Shown: positions 45,956 through 56,501, counted from the stretch's first letter. The stretch is 64,000 nucleotides of DNA from Bacillus thuringiensis (GCF_001182785.1 NZ_CP012099.1:3966501-4030500), one strand, 5' to 3'. Numbers and translations: made by a program. Notes: a model not told the origin generated them from the letters alone.

Positions 45956-46660
45956 TCATTTTTTTAACAAAATATTTATTTTATGTGATTCATCTACTGT
46001 AGCTAACATAATGGATTCAATTTCCGCACTCTTCTCTAAAAACTCTTTTGCCCACTCTTCTGTTTTTCCTATTAAAGCGAGAACGTCCTGCTGAATCCTT
46101 CCATCTTTCACTAAAATAAAAGAAACTGGAGACCTTCTCCCCGCCACTTTTAGATCACGCCGGGAAGCTGCTTCATATTCTGGATACTGAAATATAGAAA
46201 CAACGCCACTCGCTTCCCATAATGCTAATTTAACCGTTTGAATATCGCTCACATTTCGCATGCGAAGTTCCGAAAATAAATATTCCGCCGTAATTCTCGC
46301 CTTTTTCAAATTGCTAAAATCAATGGAACCATTGTGTATAAGAACAATAGGTGCTGGCTCTAAAAAACGTCTCCATCTATCCCATTTCAACATTAAAATA
46401 GAGCTTACAATATGAAGTACAACTAGTATAAAAGTTGTAATCATTGAACCAAGTAATCCGACTTTTTCATCAGATAGTGCATTAGAAATATTCCCACCAA
46501 GCAATAATACTAATACAACATCTAAAAAGCGCAGCTGCGCGATGGATCTTTGCCCCATTGCTTTCGCAACTAATATTAAAAATATGTACGCTATTATAGC
46601 TCGAACAACCCATTCACCAATCGAAAGATGCCTTGCTCCTTCAAAAATATGCATATGCAT
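45956..46660 (-). CDS. DUF421 membrane protein (YetF-like)
   Basis: A 234-residue protein with three N-terminal membrane segments and a soluble domain (about 95-234) with the family stretches AKAMGQRSIAQL, DVVLVLLLGGNISNALSD and RITAEYLFSELR. DUF421/YetF proteins are common in Bacillus spores and membranes, function not established. ATG 46660 lies 7 bases after AAGGAG; upstream in-frame start lacks this. Confidence 0.87.
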   Translation of the reverse strand: MHMHIFEGARHLSIGEWVVRAIIAYIFLILVAKAMGQRSIAQLRFLDVVLVLLLGGNISNALSDEKVGLLGSMITTFILVVLHIVSSILMLKWDRWRRFLEPAPIVLIHNGSIDFSNLKKARITAEYLFSELRMRNVSDIQTVKLALWEASGVVSIFQYPEYEAASRRDLKVAGRRSPVSFILVKDGRIQQDVLALIGKTEEWAKEFLEKSAEIESIMLATVDESHKINILLKK

Positions 46661-46728
46661 CACTTTGCACTCCTTACATCCCAAACTGCTAGTCTGTTTT
46701 AGTTTGCAACGTTTATGAGCATATATGT

Positions 46729-46768
46729 AAAAAAGCTGGTTCGTTTAAAAACGAACCAGCTTTTTTTA
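46729..46768. terminator. Terminator after FtsW/RodA gene
   Basis: AAAAAGCTGGTTCGTTT and its complement form a long stem just after the stop codon of the minus-strand gene. Confidence 0.92.
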
Positions 46769-47944
46769 CTTAACTGAAAACATATATTTTTTATACGTTT
46801 TCCGTACCGATAGTATGAGCCCCATCATAATCATATTCGAGAATAAGGAACTTCCCCCGTACGATAAGAAAGGTAATGCAATACCTTTTACAGGCATTAA
46901 TCCAACGATCATACCAATGTTTTGGAATATTTGAACCGTTAATATACCGATTGATCCAGCGCATAATAATGTACCAAATATATTATCAGCGGAATAACCA
47001 ATAATAATTGTTCGATATAGTAGTAATAGGAACAAGAACACAACTAACGCCGCGACTATAAACCCACCTTCTTCGGCAATTGTAGCGAAAATAAAGTCAG
47101 TATGTTTCTCTGGGATATAGACGCTTCCTCCCCCAAACCCTTTACCTTCCATTCCTCCACTACCTACAGCTAAAATCGATTGCTGCGTTTGATAACCTTG
47201 ATCTGCATTTTCAAATGGATTTAACCAACCTACAATACGCGACTGTTGGTGAGGTTTTAGTAAAGTAACTAAATTATTATAGAAAAAATCTTGATACTTA
47301 AAGAAAATAAATATTAAAGCAGATAGTATGGTCAACGGAATAACTGTACATAATGCTATCAATTTCTTTTGAATACCTGACATAAATAAAATACATGCAA
47401 TAGCAGCAGCATATAAGAACACCATACCTGTATCCGGTTGACTATATACAACCGCCATAGGTGGCAGTGACACTAGCATAATTTTACCTACTAGCTTTAA
47501 ATCTGTTTGGAATGTCCTTGCCATATACTGTGCATTATGTTTCACTGCTATACTCGCTACTACAAGTAGCAATGCAATTTTGAAAAACTCAGACGGCTGA
47601 ATTTGTCCAAATACTGGGAAAACAAACCATCTTTTTGCACCTAATTTTTCAGGTGTAAAACCTGATGGTGGTAATACTTTCAAAAGAATAAGTGAAGCAA
47701 ACCCGGCAATATAAAGCGGCCAAGATAATTTTTGTAACTGATCTAAATCAATGCTTGCAACAAGAAGTAACAATACAACCCCAATTATGTAGTTAACACC
47801 TTGTTTCATAGCAAAGTTTGCAGCTCCATACTGTCCCGTTTGCTGACTGCTATATATAGCAGCTATACTCGTCACACATAGTGCACACAAAATTAAAATT
47901 AATTTTACATCTAAACTTTTTAGAAACTCGGTACTTCTTTTCAT
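46766..47944 (-). CDS. FtsW/RodA/SpoVE-family protein
   Basis: A 392-residue membrane protein of about ten segments belonging to the SEDS family of peptidoglycan glycosyltransferases. Visible motifs are GAKRWF, the AVGSGGMEGKGFGGG loop and the C-terminal GIALPFLSYGGSSLFSN. RodA-like is the best reading, since it lacks the ftsW-murG context; it may act in elongation or sporulation. Start at ATG 47944 with AGGAGGATGTC; the longer frame has no ribosome site. Monocistronic. Confidence 0.9.
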   Translation of the reverse strand: MKRSTEFLKSLDVKLILILCALCVTSIAAIYSSQQTGQYGAANFAMKQGVNYIIGVVLLLLVASIDLDQLQKLSWPLYIAGFASLILLKVLPPSGFTPEKLGAKRWFVFPVFGQIQPSEFFKIALLLVVASIAVKHNAQYMARTFQTDLKLVGKIMLVSLPPMAVVYSQPDTGMVFLYAAAIACILFMSGIQKKLIALCTVIPLTILSALIFIFFKYQDFFYNNLVTLLKPHQQSRIVGWLNPFENADQGYQTQQSILAVGSGGMEGKGFGGGSVYIPEKHTDFIFATIAEEGGFIVAALVVFLFLLLLYRTIIIGYSADNIFGTLLCAGSIGILTVQIFQNIGMIVGLMPVKGIALPFLSYGGSSLFSNMIMMGLILSVRKTYKKYMFSVK

Positions 47945-48259
47945 GACATCCTCCTGAAACATTGTTACGGCAAAAATAAAAAACCAGGAGTCAACATTCT
48001 TCATGTTTTGACGACTGATTACACATTATCTATAAAACACTTATATAGAATAACTCTCTTTTTCATACAATACAATATATTATACTACAGTTTCATCAGT
48101 AAGATTTGCCAAAAAAATTATTCTTTTCTTATTTTATATCCATATACCATATATCAGCAATGTATTTTCGTAAATTCCTAATACATAATCGTTTATTGTA
48201 AGATTACTGGGAAAGGTATTTATACATATAGTAGGATGTAGATGAAGAAATAAGATGAT
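47945..48259. other. AT-rich gap upstream of the FtsW/RodA gene
   Basis: About 315 bases without a supported ORF, RNA or repeat. It holds promoter elements for the FtsW/RodA gene in all likelihood, but no convincing -35/-10 pair stands out. Confidence 0.45.
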
Positions 48260-48286
48260 AAAAAGCTCGCATAAGCGAGCTTTTTA
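48260..48286 (-). terminator. Terminator of the bkd operon
   Basis: AAAAGCTCGC ATAA GCGAGCTTTT, a 10-bp stem directly after bkdB with T-run on the minus strand. Confidence 0.92.
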
Positions 48287-49603
48287 TTAATATACAGATG
48301 TATTATTTTCTGACATGTTTTCCAAAATTTCTTTAACACGTCCTAAGAACTTACCACAAATTAAACCATCAAGTACGCGGTGATCAAGTGATAAACATAA
48401 GTTAACCATGTCACGAGCACCGAACATACCGTTATCCATAATTACTGGGCGTTTTACAATTGATTCAACTTGTAAAATAGCCGCTTGTGGGTAATTAATA
48501 ATACCCATAGATTGAACAGAACCGAATGATCCTGTGTTATTAATTGTAAATGTTCCACCTTGCATTTCGTCTGCTTTTAACGATTTCGTGCGTACTTTTC
48601 CTGCAAGTTCTGTAATTTCACGAGCGATACCTTTAATTGTTTTCTCGTCCGCTTGCTTAATTACTGGTACAAATAGTTCTTCCTCTGTTGCAACAGCGAT
48701 AGAAAGGTTAATATCTTTCTTCTGAACAATTTTATCGCCAGCCCACATTGAATTAATTTGAGGATACTCTTTTAACGCTTGTGCCACTGCTTTTACGAAG
48801 AAAGCAAAGAACGTTAAGTTAAAGCCTTCACGCTTCTTAAAGTCACCTTTAATTGAGTTACGGTATGACACAAGGTTTGTCACATCTACTTCAATCATCA
48901 TCCAAGCATGTGGTGCTTCATGTTTACTACGTAACATGTTTGCTGCGATTGCTTTACGCACACCTGTGACTGGAATTTCGATATCTCCAGGCATTGTAGG
49001 TACAGAAACTGGTTTCGCAGCTTCTACTTTTTGCGCTACTGGTGCTGCTTTTGGTGCTTGTGGGCGAGCTTCTACTACCGCCGCTACAGCTTCCTCTTTT
49101 TTCGCACCTGCTTGCGGAATATTTCCAGATTCCACTAGCTTTAAAATATCTTTACGAGTGATACGGCCATTTGCTCCCGTACCTCCTACTAAATCTAAAT
49201 CAACGTTATGCTCACCCGCAAGTTTTAACACAGCTGGTGAAAAACGTGGCTTTCCATCAGTTGGTTGTTTTACTTTCGGTGCTTTTTCAGGCGTAATTGC
49301 TGCTGCCTTTGGTTCTTCTTTCGTTTTTTCCTCAACAGCTGTTGCTGCTACTTCGTCTGCGCCTTCTACTTGAATCACACAAACTACTTCACCTACAGCT
49401 AACGTATCACCTTCACCAGCTATTAACTCTTTCACAATACCAGTGAAAGAAGATGGTACTTCAGCATTTACTTTATCAGTCATTACTTCTGCAAGCGGAT
49501 CATACTTGTTTACGTGATCGCCAACATTAACGAGCCATTTACTAATTGTGCCCTCTGTAACGCTCTCCCCGAGCTGAGGCATTGTAATATTTTCTACAGC
49601 CAT
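48287..49603 (-). CDS. bkdB: Branched-chain 2-oxoacid dehydrogenase E2 (dihydrolipoyl acyltransferase)
   Basis: A 438-residue E2 core. The lipoyl domain (1-80) has its lysine in VMTDKVNAEVPS near residue 44. A Pro/Ala/Lys linker leads to an E3-binding domain (about 120-160, RFSPAVLKLAGEHNVDLDLV). The catalytic domain (about 205-435) ends with DHRVLDG, the active-site His. It transfers isobutyryl, isovaleryl or 2-methylbutyryl groups to CoA, priming branched fatty acids. Last gene of ptb-bcd-buk-lpd-bkdAA-bkdAB-bkdB. Confidence 0.95.
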   Translation of the reverse strand: MAVENITMPQLGESVTEGTISKWLVNVGDHVNKYDPLAEVMTDKVNAEVPSSFTGIVKELIAGEGDTLAVGEVVCVIQVEGADEVAATAVEEKTKEEPKAAAITPEKAPKVKQPTDGKPRFSPAVLKLAGEHNVDLDLVGGTGANGRITRKDILKLVESGNIPQAGAKKEEAVAAVVEARPQAPKAAPVAQKVEAAKPVSVPTMPGDIEIPVTGVRKAIAANMLRSKHEAPHAWMMIEVDVTNLVSYRNSIKGDFKKREGFNLTFFAFFVKAVAQALKEYPQINSMWAGDKIVQKKDINLSIAVATEEELFVPVIKQADEKTIKGIAREITELAGKVRTKSLKADEMQGGTFTINNTGSFGSVQSMGIINYPQAAILQVESIVKRPVIMDNGMFGARDMVNLCLSLDHRVLDGLICGKFLGRVKEILENMSENNTSVY

Positions 49604-49618
49604 GTATAGTCCCCCCGA

Positions 49619-50602
49619 TTAAAATTCCGCAAGTTCACGCATTGCTTTTTCAACTTTATCTGGATTTACCATAAAGAATTTTTCCATTGTTGGTGCATAT
49701 GGCATTGCTGGAACGTCTGGACCTGCAAGACGTGCGATTGGCGCATCTAGATCAAATAGACAGTTTTCAGCAATAATTGCTGCCACTTCACTCATAATGC
49801 TTCCTTCTTTATTGTCTTCTGTTACAAGAAGAACTTTACCTGTTTTAGAAGCCGCTTCAATGATTGCTTCTTTATCTAATGGATATACAGTACGTAAATC
49901 AAGAATGTGTGCAGAGATGCCATCTTGTGCTAACTTTTCAGCTGCTTGAAGAGCAAAATGAACACATAATCCGTACGTGATAACTGTAATATCATCACCT
50001 TCACGTTTTACATCTGCTTTTCCGATTGGTAATACGTAGTCATCCTCTGGCACTTCACCTTTAATTAAACGATATGCACGTTTATGTTCGAAGAATAATA
50101 CTGGATCTTCATCACGAATGGCTGCTTTTAATAAGCCTTTTGCATCATATGGTGTAGAAGGGATAACGATTTTTAAACCTGGTTGGTTTGCAAACATCGC
50201 TTCTACAGATTGTGAATGATACAATGCACCGTGAACACCCCCACCAAATGGTGCACGGATTGTAACTGGACAAGTCCAATCATTATTAGAACGATAACGA
50301 ATTTTTGCTGCCTCAGAAACAATTTGGTTTACTGCTGGCATGATGAAATCAGCAAACTGCATTTCAGCGATTGGACGCATACCATACATTGCTGCACCAA
50401 TTGCTACCCCAGCAATTGCAGATTCTGCAAGCGGTGCATCAAGCGCACGATCTTCACCAAATTGATCATACAAACCGTGTGTCGCTTTAAATACGCCACC
50501 TTTTTTACCAACATCTTCTCCTAAAACGAATACTTTTTCATCGCGTTCCATTTCTTCGCGCATTGCTAATGTAATAGCATCAATATAAGACATTACAGCC
50601 AT
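49619..50602 (-). CDS. bkdAB: Branched-chain 2-oxoacid dehydrogenase E1 beta
   Basis: A 327-residue transketolase-type beta subunit. It begins MSYIDAITLAMREEMERDE and shows VFVLGEDVGKKGGVFKAT, MQFADFIMPAVNQIVSEAAK and IRAPFGGGVHGALYHSQS. Pairs with bkdAA in thiamine diphosphate-dependent oxidative decarboxylation. Followed after 15 bases by bkdB. Confidence 0.95.
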   Translation of the reverse strand: MAVMSYIDAITLAMREEMERDEKVFVLGEDVGKKGGVFKATHGLYDQFGEDRALDAPLAESAIAGVAIGAAMYGMRPIAEMQFADFIMPAVNQIVSEAAKIRYRSNNDWTCPVTIRAPFGGGVHGALYHSQSVEAMFANQPGLKIVIPSTPYDAKGLLKAAIRDEDPVLFFEHKRAYRLIKGEVPEDDYVLPIGKADVKREGDDITVITYGLCVHFALQAAEKLAQDGISAHILDLRTVYPLDKEAIIEAASKTGKVLLVTEDNKEGSIMSEVAAIIAENCLFDLDAPIARLAGPDVPAMPYAPTMEKFFMVNPDKVEKAMRELAEF

Positions 50603-50615
50603 GAAACGTTCCCCC

Positions 50616-51617
50616 CTATTCTGCGTATACGTGCTTCAATGCATCTTCAGGTGCTGCATACGGAGCATTTTCTGCATATTCTGTTGCTTCATTTACGATA
50701 TGCATAATTTCGTCTAACATTTGTTTTTCCGATTCCTCAGTTAACACACCAGCTTCTTTTAAATAAGCCGCGAATGTTATAATTGAATCTTTTTTCTTTG
50801 CTTCTTCTACTTCTTCTTTATCACGATAAACACGATCATCATCGTCACTAGAATGTGCTGTTAAACGATATGATACTGTTTCAATTAAAGTTGGGCCTTC
50901 ACCACGACGACCGCGATCTGCTGCTTCTTTTACAGCTTTATATACTGCAAGCGGATCGTTTCCGTCTATTGTATATCCAGGCATACCATAACCAATTGCA
51001 CGATCTGATACGTTTTTACATGCTAATTGTTTTTCAACCGGAATAGAGATTGCATATTTGTTATTTTCACACATAAAAATAACAGGTAGTTTGTGTACAC
51101 CAGCAAAGTTTGCCCCTTCATGGAAGTCACCTTGGTTTGAAGAACCTTCTCCAAATGTAACGAACGTTACTAAATCTTTCTTCTCCATTTTTCCAGCTAG
51201 TGCAATACCAACTGCATGTGGTACTTGCGTTGTTACTGGAGATGAACCTGTAACAATACGATTTTTCTTTTGACCGAAGTGACCAGGCATTTGACGACCA
51301 CCAGAGTTTGGATCTCCAGCTTTTGCGAAAGCAGACAACATAAGCTCTTTAGCTGTCATACCAAATGCTAGTACAACACCCATATCACGGTAGTATGGTA
51401 ATGCATAATCTTTCTCTCTATCAAGAGCGAACGCCGCTCCAACTTGTGCAGCCTCTTGTCCTTGACAAGAAATTACGAATGGAATTTTTCCAGCACGGTT
51501 TAATAACCACATACGTTCGTCGATTTTACGTGCAAGTAACATCGTACGGAACATTTCTAATACTTGCTCATCACTTAAGCCAAGCTCTTCATGGCGCTTT
51601 TCTTTTACTTCTGCCAT
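50616..51617 (-). CDS. bkdAA: Branched-chain 2-oxoacid dehydrogenase E1 alpha
   Basis: A 333-residue alpha subunit. Its ThDP motif runs from VTFGEGSSNQGDFHEG to CENNKYAIS. The phosphorylation-loop-like region SYRLTAHSSDDDDRVYR is also typical of the branched-chain enzyme. It is in the operon with 13-base spacing to bkdAB. GGAGGTTATG lies upstream. Confidence 0.95.
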   Translation of the reverse strand: MAEVKEKRHEELGLSDEQVLEMFRTMLLARKIDERMWLLNRAGKIPFVISCQGQEAAQVGAAFALDREKDYALPYYRDMGVVLAFGMTAKELMLSAFAKAGDPNSGGRQMPGHFGQKKNRIVTGSSPVTTQVPHAVGIALAGKMEKKDLVTFVTFGEGSSNQGDFHEGANFAGVHKLPVIFMCENNKYAISIPVEKQLACKNVSDRAIGYGMPGYTIDGNDPLAVYKAVKEAADRGRRGEGPTLIETVSYRLTAHSSDDDDRVYRDKEEVEEAKKKDSIITFAAYLKEAGVLTEESEKQMLDEIMHIVNEATEYAENAPYAAPEDALKHVYAE

Positions 51618-51644
51618 TTTTCATAACCTCCTAAATCCACATTT

Positions 51645-53066
51645 TTATGCGTGTAACGCTCTTCCATCTACAGCAAGTGCTGCTTCACCAATCGCCTCAG
51701 ATAATGATGGATGCGGATGAATTGTATGTGCTACTTCCCAAGGTGTTGCATCAAGTACTCTTGCAAGACCAGCTTCAGAAATCATATCTGTTACATGTGG
51801 TCCAATCATATGAACACCAAGAATGTCATTTGTCTCTTCATCAACTACAAGTTTTACGAAACCATCTGATTCTCCGTATACAAGTGCTTTTCCGATTGCG
51901 CGGAATGAGAACTTACCTACTTTTAACTTATAGCCTTTTTCTTTCGCTTCTTGTTCTGTTAAACCGACAGAAGCAACTTCTGGACTGCTATATACGCATT
52001 TTGATACCATAGAGTAATCAATTGGTGTAACTTCTTTCCCTGCAATATGTTCTACTGCAGCAATCCCTTCATGAGAAGCAACGTGAGCAAGTTGCAAACC
52101 ACCGATTACATCTCCAATTGCGTAAATATGCGATTCTTTCGTTTGATAAAACTCATTTGTTTGAATGTATCCTTTTTCCACAACGATATCTGTGTTCTCT
52201 AAGCCAATATTTTGTGTATTCGCTTGTCTTCCTACAGATACAAGCATTTTTTCAGCTTTAAATTCTTTATTCTCACCGTTATGTTCAGCTTGGATTGTTA
52301 CTCCATTATCTTTTACCAATGTTTCTGGTAATACTTTTGCACCAGTTACCACTTTAATACCTTTTTTCTTGAATAGACGTTGCATTTCTTTTGAAACGTC
52401 CTGATCTTCTAGTGGTAATATCGTTTTCGCATACTCTAATACTGTAACTTCTACACCGAAGTCAGCAAGCATAGATGCCCACTCAATACCGATTACACCG
52501 CCACCAACGATAATAATCGAACTAGGAAGCGTTTCCATTTTTAGGGCATGATCTGAAGACATTACGTATTCTCCATCTAATTCTAAACCCGGTAATGAAT
52601 TTGGACGAGAACCTGTTGCAACAAGTACATTTTTTGGAATTAACATTTCATTCTCTTCTCCACTTGCAAGTTCAACCGAAATTGTCCCTGGCATAGGAGA
52701 GAAAATAGACGGGCCAAGAATACGGCCAATACCTTCAAACACATCAATTTTACCTTGTTTCATTAAATGTTGAACGCCTTTATGAAGCTGCGTTACAATC
52801 TTCTCTTTACGTTCTTGTACTTTCGCAAAGTTTAGTTCTACATTGCTTGCGATAACTCCGAACTCCTCGCTTTTTTTAGCAGTTGCATATACTTCCGCAC
52901 TACGTAAAAGAGCTTTACTAGGAATACATCCTTTGTGTAAACAAGTACCACCAAGATTTTCTTTTTCGACTAGTGCTGTTTTTAACCCTAATTGTGATGC
53001 ACGAATTGCAGCAACATATCCACCAGTACCGCCGCCAACGATGACTAAATCATATTCTTTTGCCAT
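51645..53066 (-). CDS. lpd: Dihydrolipoyl dehydrogenase (E3 of the bkd complex)
   Basis: A 473-residue flavoprotein disulfide reductase. The FAD motif is VIVGGGTGGYVAAIRA, the redox disulfide GGTCLHKGCIPSKALL (Cys pair near 42 and 47), NAD motif IIVGGGVIGIEWASML, and the C-terminal His/Glu pair HPHPSLSEA. It re-oxidises E2 lipoyl groups. It sits in the bkd cluster between buk and bkdAA, so it is the dedicated E3. Confidence 0.95.
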   Translation of the reverse strand: MAKEYDLVIVGGGTGGYVAAIRASQLGLKTALVEKENLGGTCLHKGCIPSKALLRSAEVYATAKKSEEFGVIASNVELNFAKVQERKEKIVTQLHKGVQHLMKQGKIDVFEGIGRILGPSIFSPMPGTISVELASGEENEMLIPKNVLVATGSRPNSLPGLELDGEYVMSSDHALKMETLPSSIIIVGGGVIGIEWASMLADFGVEVTVLEYAKTILPLEDQDVSKEMQRLFKKKGIKVVTGAKVLPETLVKDNGVTIQAEHNGENKEFKAEKMLVSVGRQANTQNIGLENTDIVVEKGYIQTNEFYQTKESHIYAIGDVIGGLQLAHVASHEGIAAVEHIAGKEVTPIDYSMVSKCVYSSPEVASVGLTEQEAKEKGYKLKVGKFSFRAIGKALVYGESDGFVKLVVDEETNDILGVHMIGPHVTDMISEAGLARVLDATPWEVAHTIHPHPSLSEAIGEAALAVDGRALHA

Positions 53067-53070
53067 TATC

Positions 53071-54174
53071 TCAACCCCTAGCTACCGTTTCTTTTTCACG
53101 TACAACGTATTCTTTTGGAGCTTCTTCTTCACGTAATACACGAAGTGCTCCTTCTGCTAACGCTTCTAACTCATCTTCGCCTGGATGTACGATAACATCT
53201 GCAATCCAGTCCACTCGTTCTTTAATTTCATCGACAAGAATTTTACTGTATGCCAGTCCACCAGTTAATACGATTGCATCGATTTTCCCGTGAAGTACAG
53301 CGCTAGCTCCGCCAATCTCTTTTGCAACTTGATATGCCATTGCTTTATAAATAAGAGTTGCTTCAGGATCACCTTTTTCAACCATTTGCTCTACTTTAAT
53401 CGCATCATTTGTACCGATTAAACTTACAAGTCCACCTTGTCCGACAAGTTTTTTAATCATTTCATCACGGTAATACTCACCAGAGAAACACATTTCTACT
53501 AGTTGCCCTACTGGTACTGTACCAGCGCGCTCTGGACTAAATGGTCCTTCTCCGTTTAAACCGTTATTCACATCGATTACTCTTCCTTTTTTATGAGCAC
53601 CAACTGTAATACCGCCACCCATATGTGTAACTAATAAATTTAAATCCTCGTATTTGTGATTTAACTGTTCAGCTACTTTACGAGCAACTGCTTTTTGATT
53701 TAATGCATGGAAGATACTTTTGCGTTCCATACCAGCAATGCCACTTATACGAGCAACCGGCTCCATCTCATCTACAACGACAGGATCTACAATGAATGCA
53801 GGAATGTTTAATCCAGAAGCAATTTCATATGCCAAAATGCCTCCAAGGTTTGAAGCGTGATGACCGCTAAAGCCATTTTTTAAATCTTCTAACATCGCAT
53901 CGTTTACTGTATACGTACCGCCTTCGATTGGACGAAGTAATCCACCACGTCCACAAACAGCGTTTAATTTTGAAATGTTAATACCATGAGAATGTAGAAC
54001 TTCTAAAATCGTTTCTTTTCGAAACTCATATTGGTCGATAATTCGCTTATATTTTCCAATCTGTTCTACGTCATGACGAATCGTTTCTTCTAGAACGGGT
54101 CTTTCATTATCAAAAACACCAATTTTTGTGGATGTACTACCTGGGTTAATAACAAGAATTCGATTTACAGACAA
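53071..54174 (-). CDS. buk: Butyrate kinase
   Basis: A 367-residue acetokinase-family enzyme. The N-terminal phosphate-binding [20 protein letters not shown], the [15 protein letters not shown] stretch and the late [10 protein letters not shown] mark it. Works with Ptb to interconvert branched acyl-CoA, acyl phosphate and acid. The start is TTG 54174, with GGAGGTAGCAACA upstream. Four bases separate it from lpd. Confidence 0.94.
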   Translation of the reverse strand: MSVNRILVINPGSTSTKIGVFDNERPVLEETIRHDVEQIGKYKRIIDQYEFRKETILEVLHSHGINISKLNAVCGRGGLLRPIEGGTYTVNDAMLEDLKNGFSGHHASNLGGILAYEIASGLNIPAFIVDPVVVDEMEPVARISGIAGMERKSIFHALNQKAVARKVAEQLNHKYEDLNLLVTHMGGGITVGAHKKGRVIDVNNGLNGEGPFSPERAGTVPVGQLVEMCFSGEYYRDEMIKKLVGQGGLVSLIGTNDAIKVEQMVEKGDPEATLIYKAMAYQVAKEIGGASAVLHGKIDAIVLTGGLAYSKILVDEIKERVDWIADVIVHPGEDELEALAEGALRVLREEEAPKEYVVREKETVARG

Positions 54175-54261
54175 TGTTGCTACCTCCACTAATAAATTCA
54201 AAAGGAAGTGGAAACCTCATAAGAGGTAACCACACCTTTTGTAAAAGTTATATATGAATGA

Positions 54262-55362
54262 TTAGCGACGGCTAATAATATCGTGACCGTTGCGTAAGTA
54301 AGTGCTACGAGAATTTTTCAAGCTTGCAATGCGCTCTTCAGCTAGACGATCTGCCGCTACATAAGTTGCTATGCCATCGCGTTTTGAAATTTCGATTACT
54401 TTTGCAATCGTGTCATAAATAGACTCAACACGTTTTAGTGCACGTTCTCTATTGTATCCATATAATTCGTCTGCTACGTTAATTACGCCACCTGCATTAA
54501 TTACATAATCTGGTGCGTATACAATACCCATTTCATGAATGATGTCACCGTGACGATCTTCTTTTAATTGGTTATTTGCAGAACCTGCGATTACTTTTGC
54601 TTTAAGTTGTGGAATAGTTTCATCATTAACTGTTGCGCCTAATGCACATGGTGCGTAAATATCGCATTCAACACCGTAAATTTCATTTGGTTCAACTGCT
54701 GATGCACCGAATTCTTCTACAGCACGTTGTACAGCTTCTTTATTAATATCTGTAACGATTAATTTTGCTCCTTCAGCGTGTAAATGTTTGCATAGGTGAT
54801 ATGCTACGTTACCAACGCCTTGAACAGCAATTACTTTTCCTTCTAAATTGTCAGTACCGAAAGCTTCTTTTGCAGCTGCTTTCATACCACGGTAAACACC
54901 GTATGCAGTTACTGGAGATGGGTTACCAGAAGAACCGAATGATGGTGAGATACCTGTTACAAAGTCAGTTTCTTCGTGGATAATATCCATATCATCTACT
55001 GTTGTACCAACATCTTCAGCTGTAATGTATCGTCCGTTTAGTCCTTGGATATAACGTCCTAGTGCACGGAACATTGCTTCGCTCTTATCTTTACGAGGAT
55101 CACCGATAATTACTGTTTTCGCACCACCTAAGTTTAAACCAGCTGCTGCGTTTTTGTATGTCATCCCTTTTGCAAGACGCAATGCATCTTCAATCGCCGC
55201 TTCTTCAGAATCATATGTCCACATTCTTGTTCCACCAAGAGCCGGTCCAAGTGTTGTATCATGAATTGCAATAATTGCTTTTAAACCAGATTCTTTATCT
55301 TGACAAAATACTACTTGCTCATAATCATATTTTTCTAAGTATTCGAAGATTTCTAATGTCAT
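54262..55362 (-). CDS. bcd: Leucine (branched-chain amino acid) dehydrogenase
   Basis: A 366-residue NAD-dependent dehydrogenase that deaminates Leu, Ile and Val to 2-oxo acids. Near the N-terminus [10 protein letters not shown] and the catalytic lysine region [19 protein letters not shown] are seen. The NAD motif is [14 protein letters not shown] near residue 177. It supplies substrate to the bkd complex coded downstream. AGGGGGAAACGACA precedes ATG. Confidence 0.95.
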   Translation of the reverse strand: MTLEIFEYLEKYDYEQVVFCQDKESGLKAIIAIHDTTLGPALGGTRMWTYDSEEAAIEDALRLAKGMTYKNAAAGLNLGGAKTVIIGDPRKDKSEAMFRALGRYIQGLNGRYITAEDVGTTVDDMDIIHEETDFVTGISPSFGSSGNPSPVTAYGVYRGMKAAAKEAFGTDNLEGKVIAVQGVGNVAYHLCKHLHAEGAKLIVTDINKEAVQRAVEEFGASAVEPNEIYGVECDIYAPCALGATVNDETIPQLKAKVIAGSANNQLKEDRHGDIIHEMGIVYAPDYVINAGGVINVADELYGYNRERALKRVESIYDTIAKVIEISKRDGIATYVAADRLAEERIASLKNSRSTYLRNGHDIISRR

Positions 55363-55396
55363 TGTCGTTTCCCCCTAATGTTTTACCCTTTTTGGT

Positions 55397-56296
55397 TTAT
55401 TTTGAAGCAGTCGCAACTGCCAATGCTAATGAATATACTTTTGTTTCTGCTGAATCAGCACGAGATGTTAAAACAATCGGTGCTTTTGCGCCAGCAATCA
55501 TTGCTCCTACTTTTGCATCCGCAAAGTATACGAGTGATTTATATAGCACATTTCCAGCTTCAATCGTTGGGACGAGTAAAATGTCTGCCTTACCTGCTAC
55601 ATCACTTACTATGCCTTTATGCTCTGCTGCAATTTGTGATACTGCATTATCTAAAGCAAGTGGTCCATCAACGATACAATCTTTAATTTGTCCGCGGCGA
55701 TTCATTTGTGTTAACATCGCTGCATCAATTGTCGCCTGCATCGCTGGATTCACAACTTCTACTGCTGCAATTGGTGCCACTTTTGGCAAGTCGATTCCTA
55801 TTGCCCGGGCAACTTCTACAGTATTTTGTATAATAGCAGCTTTTTGTGTTACATCAGGTGCGATGTTCATCGCTGCATCTGTAACGAAAATAAGACGATC
55901 ATAATTTGGAACTTCAAATGCTGCTACATGTGAAAGTACGCTACCTTTACGTAGGCCCCACTCTTTGTTTAACACAGCCTTCAAAATATTCGCTGTTGGG
56001 ATGTTACCCTTCATAAGCACGTCTGCCTCACCATTTCTCACAGCTTTAACAGAAAGTTCTGCAGCCTCTGCATTAGACATTGCTGCAATCACTTCAACAT
56101 GTTCTGAAGTTTGTAAACCATGTTCTTGTAGCATCCCCATTATTTTTTCTTGATTTCCATATAGACGAAATTGAGCTAGCTGTAATTTAATTGCTTTCGC
56201 TACAGCTTCAATTACTTCATGATCTTCAGCTACTGCTACAGCTACAGTTTTTTTAGGCTGTCCCGCTGCTTGATCAATTAAGTATTCTAACTTCAT
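55397..56296 (-). CDS. ptb: Phosphate butyryltransferase
   Basis: A 299-residue phosphate acyltransferase: NAEAAELSVKAVRNGEADVL, the LMKGNIPTANILKAVLN region, and ADILLVPTIEAGNVLYKS near residue 225. Converts acyl-CoA to acyl phosphate for Buk. First gene of the bkd operon, with a sigma-54 promoter about 50 bases upstream. Ribosome site AAAGGG is weak. Confidence 0.94.
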   Translation of the reverse strand: MKLEYLIDQAAGQPKKTVAVAVAEDHEVIEAVAKAIKLQLAQFRLYGNQEKIMGMLQEHGLQTSEHVEVIAAMSNAEAAELSVKAVRNGEADVLMKGNIPTANILKAVLNKEWGLRKGSVLSHVAAFEVPNYDRLIFVTDAAMNIAPDVTQKAAIIQNTVEVARAIGIDLPKVAPIAAVEVVNPAMQATIDAAMLTQMNRRGQIKDCIVDGPLALDNAVSQIAAEHKGIVSDVAGKADILLVPTIEAGNVLYKSLVYFADAKVGAMIAGAKAPIVLTSRADSAETKVYSLALAVATASK

Positions 56297-56340
56297 ATTT
56301 TGTAATCAACCCTTTCCGTCGTCCCTCGTCTATTTATAAA

Positions 56341-56356
56341 GCAAATACCGTGCCAA
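56341..56356 (-). promoter_or_regulatory. Sigma-54 (-24/-12) promoter of the bkd operon
   Basis: TTGGCACGGTATTTGC on the minus strand matches TGGCAC-N5-TTGC exactly. It lies about 45 bases upstream of ptb and the encoded activator BkdR is the next gene upstream. Confidence 0.93.
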
Positions 56357-56464
56357 CTTTTAAAAGTGGTCTTACCAATAATGAAAACGCATTCAAAATG
56401 CAGTAAAATCAATACTTTGGAAAATAACAAAATATTCTGTCTTATTTTGTCGCTTTTTGTATAC

Positions 56465-56501
56465 CATGCAATAAATTGCACGGTACGCAATTTATTGCAT
56501 G
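56465..56501 (-). promoter_or_regulatory. Candidate BkdR enhancer (UAS), overlapping the bkdR stop codon
   Basis: CATGCAATAAATTGC - ACGGTAC - GCAATTTATTGCATG is a perfect 15-bp inverted repeat with a 7-base spacer. It lies about 110 bases upstream of the sigma-54 promoter, the normal distance for an enhancer, and contains the last codons and TAA of bkdR. A Gly-rich spacing or T-run is absent, so it is not a terminator. Confidence 0.72.
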
